Assembly: GCA_009667805.1 (NCBI GenBank)
Contig: CM019069.1
Span: forward strand, 96,941,204 to 97,005,203
DNA from: Leptobrachium leishanense
Taxonomy: Eukaryota > Chordata > Amphibia > Anura > Megophryidae
Reading direction: 5' to 3'
DNA: 64,000 nt
Shown here: positions 63,361-64,000 of the stretch, piece by piece
How positions within the stretch are numbered: the first letter of the stretch is position 1
Layout: the number at the start of each line of letters is the position of its first letter
Position numbers and translations under genes: made by a program
The notes under the pieces: model-generated
Told to the model about the DNA's origin: nothing
Database searches by the model: none
Seen by the model: the letters and a program-made list of their open reading frames with translations, nothing else

Positions 63361-63980
63361 CCACTTGGCTGCTATGGACGCGCTGAGCGCGTCCAGCCAA
63401 GTGGTTCTCCTGTGCTATGGACGCGCTGAGCGCGTCCATGCACAGGAGGCAGCAATCCGGCGGATTCCGGCGGATTGCTGCGCCCCCCCGGTGCGGGCTT
63501 ACATCTTGGATGTCAGCCCAGCACTCCGGGACCCCGGCGGAGCAATTAGATGTCATTGCGGCGGTGCGATGACATCTAATTCAGGCGCCCCCCCACATGT
63601 GTGGAGGAAGCGCCTGAAAGGGAGGGGGGGAGGTACTTCGGACCTCTCTCCCTCCCGATCGCCCGGGGGCAGAGGGTTAATCCAGGCACCGTTTGGAAGG
63701 GCACAGCCTGCCCTTCCAAACGGTGGCTGTGATTAACCCCTGGGGAGCCGGATCACGAATCGACGCTGAAACGCACCGGATCGTGATCCTCTCCTGGAGC
63801 TGGCCGACATCTTGGATGTCGGCCAAGCCTCCAGGAACTCCCCCTGAGGACTGGCATCATCATGCATAGCATGATGACACCAGTCCTGGAGTTAACCCCT
63901 AGCTGCTACCAATGGTGGAGATAGGGGGTTCCAATGAACCCCCCTATCTCCCGATCCGTGGCAGCTAGGGGTTAACTCCA
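63361..63980. repeat. Run of about ten consecutive hairpins
   Basis: Adjacent inverted repeats with perfect or near-perfect arms: 63361-63404 (ccacttggct arms around ggacgcgctgagcgcgtcc), 63407-63448 (ctcctgtgc arms, same core), 63449-63481 (gcagcaatccg), 63545-63580 (attagatgtcat), 63581-63617 (tcaggcgc), 63689-63723 (ccgtttggaagggca) nested in gggttaatc/gattaaccc, 63750-63789 (ggatcacga), 63801-63825 (tggccgacatc), about 63847-63887 (aggactgg), and 63889-63979 (gttaacccctagctgc arms enclosing gatagggggttc/gaacccccctatc). No ORF is supported. The element continues past the window edge. Confidence 0.85.
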
Positions 63981-64000
63981 GCTAGGGGTTAATGTTTGAT

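Overview
The window is a piece of a large vertebrate genome built almost entirely from transposable elements inserted into one another. No intact host gene, rRNA, tRNA or CRISPR array is visible. The mix points to an amphibian, most likely a frog: CR1 and L1 LINEs, a Penelope-like element (PLE) with a GIY-YIG endonuclease, Ty3/gypsy, two class I (gamma/epsilon-like) endogenous retroviruses, a BED-finger hAT transposon with large tandem-repeat arms, PIF/Harbinger- and hAT-type MITEs, and a processed copy of the vertebrate gene MED15. The taxon is inferred from repeat types and was not tested.
Left block, 1-26181. The 3' end of a minus-strand Ty3/gypsy element (1-762) abuts a plus-strand PLE. 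The PLE is cut into pieces (763-1020, 9296-9504, 20285-21030, 22254-about 24960). A minus-strand CR1 (1021-9295) sits in the PLE, and a full-length L1 (L1-1, 2725-8807) sits in the CR1. A short internally deleted plus-strand L1 (9505-10303 plus 19212-20284) sits in the PLE. A second full-length minus-strand L1 (L1-2, 10316-19199) sits in that, and itself carries a hAT-type MITE and a MED15 retropseudogene. The right part of this nest is then tandemly duplicated (19064-21030 and 21033-23000, about 1.97 kb, one visible indel). The PLE 3' region carries a hammerhead-ribozyme-like fold.
Middle block, 26182-43827. ERV1 is a plus-strand provirus with 662-bp LTRs, a 5-bp target duplication and a tRNA-Leu-type primer site. 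Gag and Pol share a frame and are separated by UGA. It was hit by a minisatellite-filled hAT MITE (30035-31409) and by a full-length L1 (L1-3, 32893-39579) that keeps an uninterrupted ORF2.
Right block, 43828-64000. Low-information sequence with a second hammerhead-like motif leads to a promoter (inverted CCAAT palindrome and TATA), then 2.7 kb of two satellite-like arrays, a decayed BED-hAT transposase (about 49500-52618), and a 3' array of about 140-bp repeats. A second retrovirus, ERV2 (minus strand, 54567-62507, tRNA-Pro primer site, 4-bp target duplication), is inserted into an alternately inverted repeat array that also took a Harbinger MITE. The last 620 bases are a run of about ten consecutive hairpins.
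Perfect target duplications around four L1 insertions and both proviruses allow the order of events to be read directly. The genes here do not form a host pathway. They are replication modules of selfish elements in different states of decay; the least damaged are L1-3 ORF2, the L1-1 and L1-2 ORF1s, ERV1 gag and ERV1 TM.
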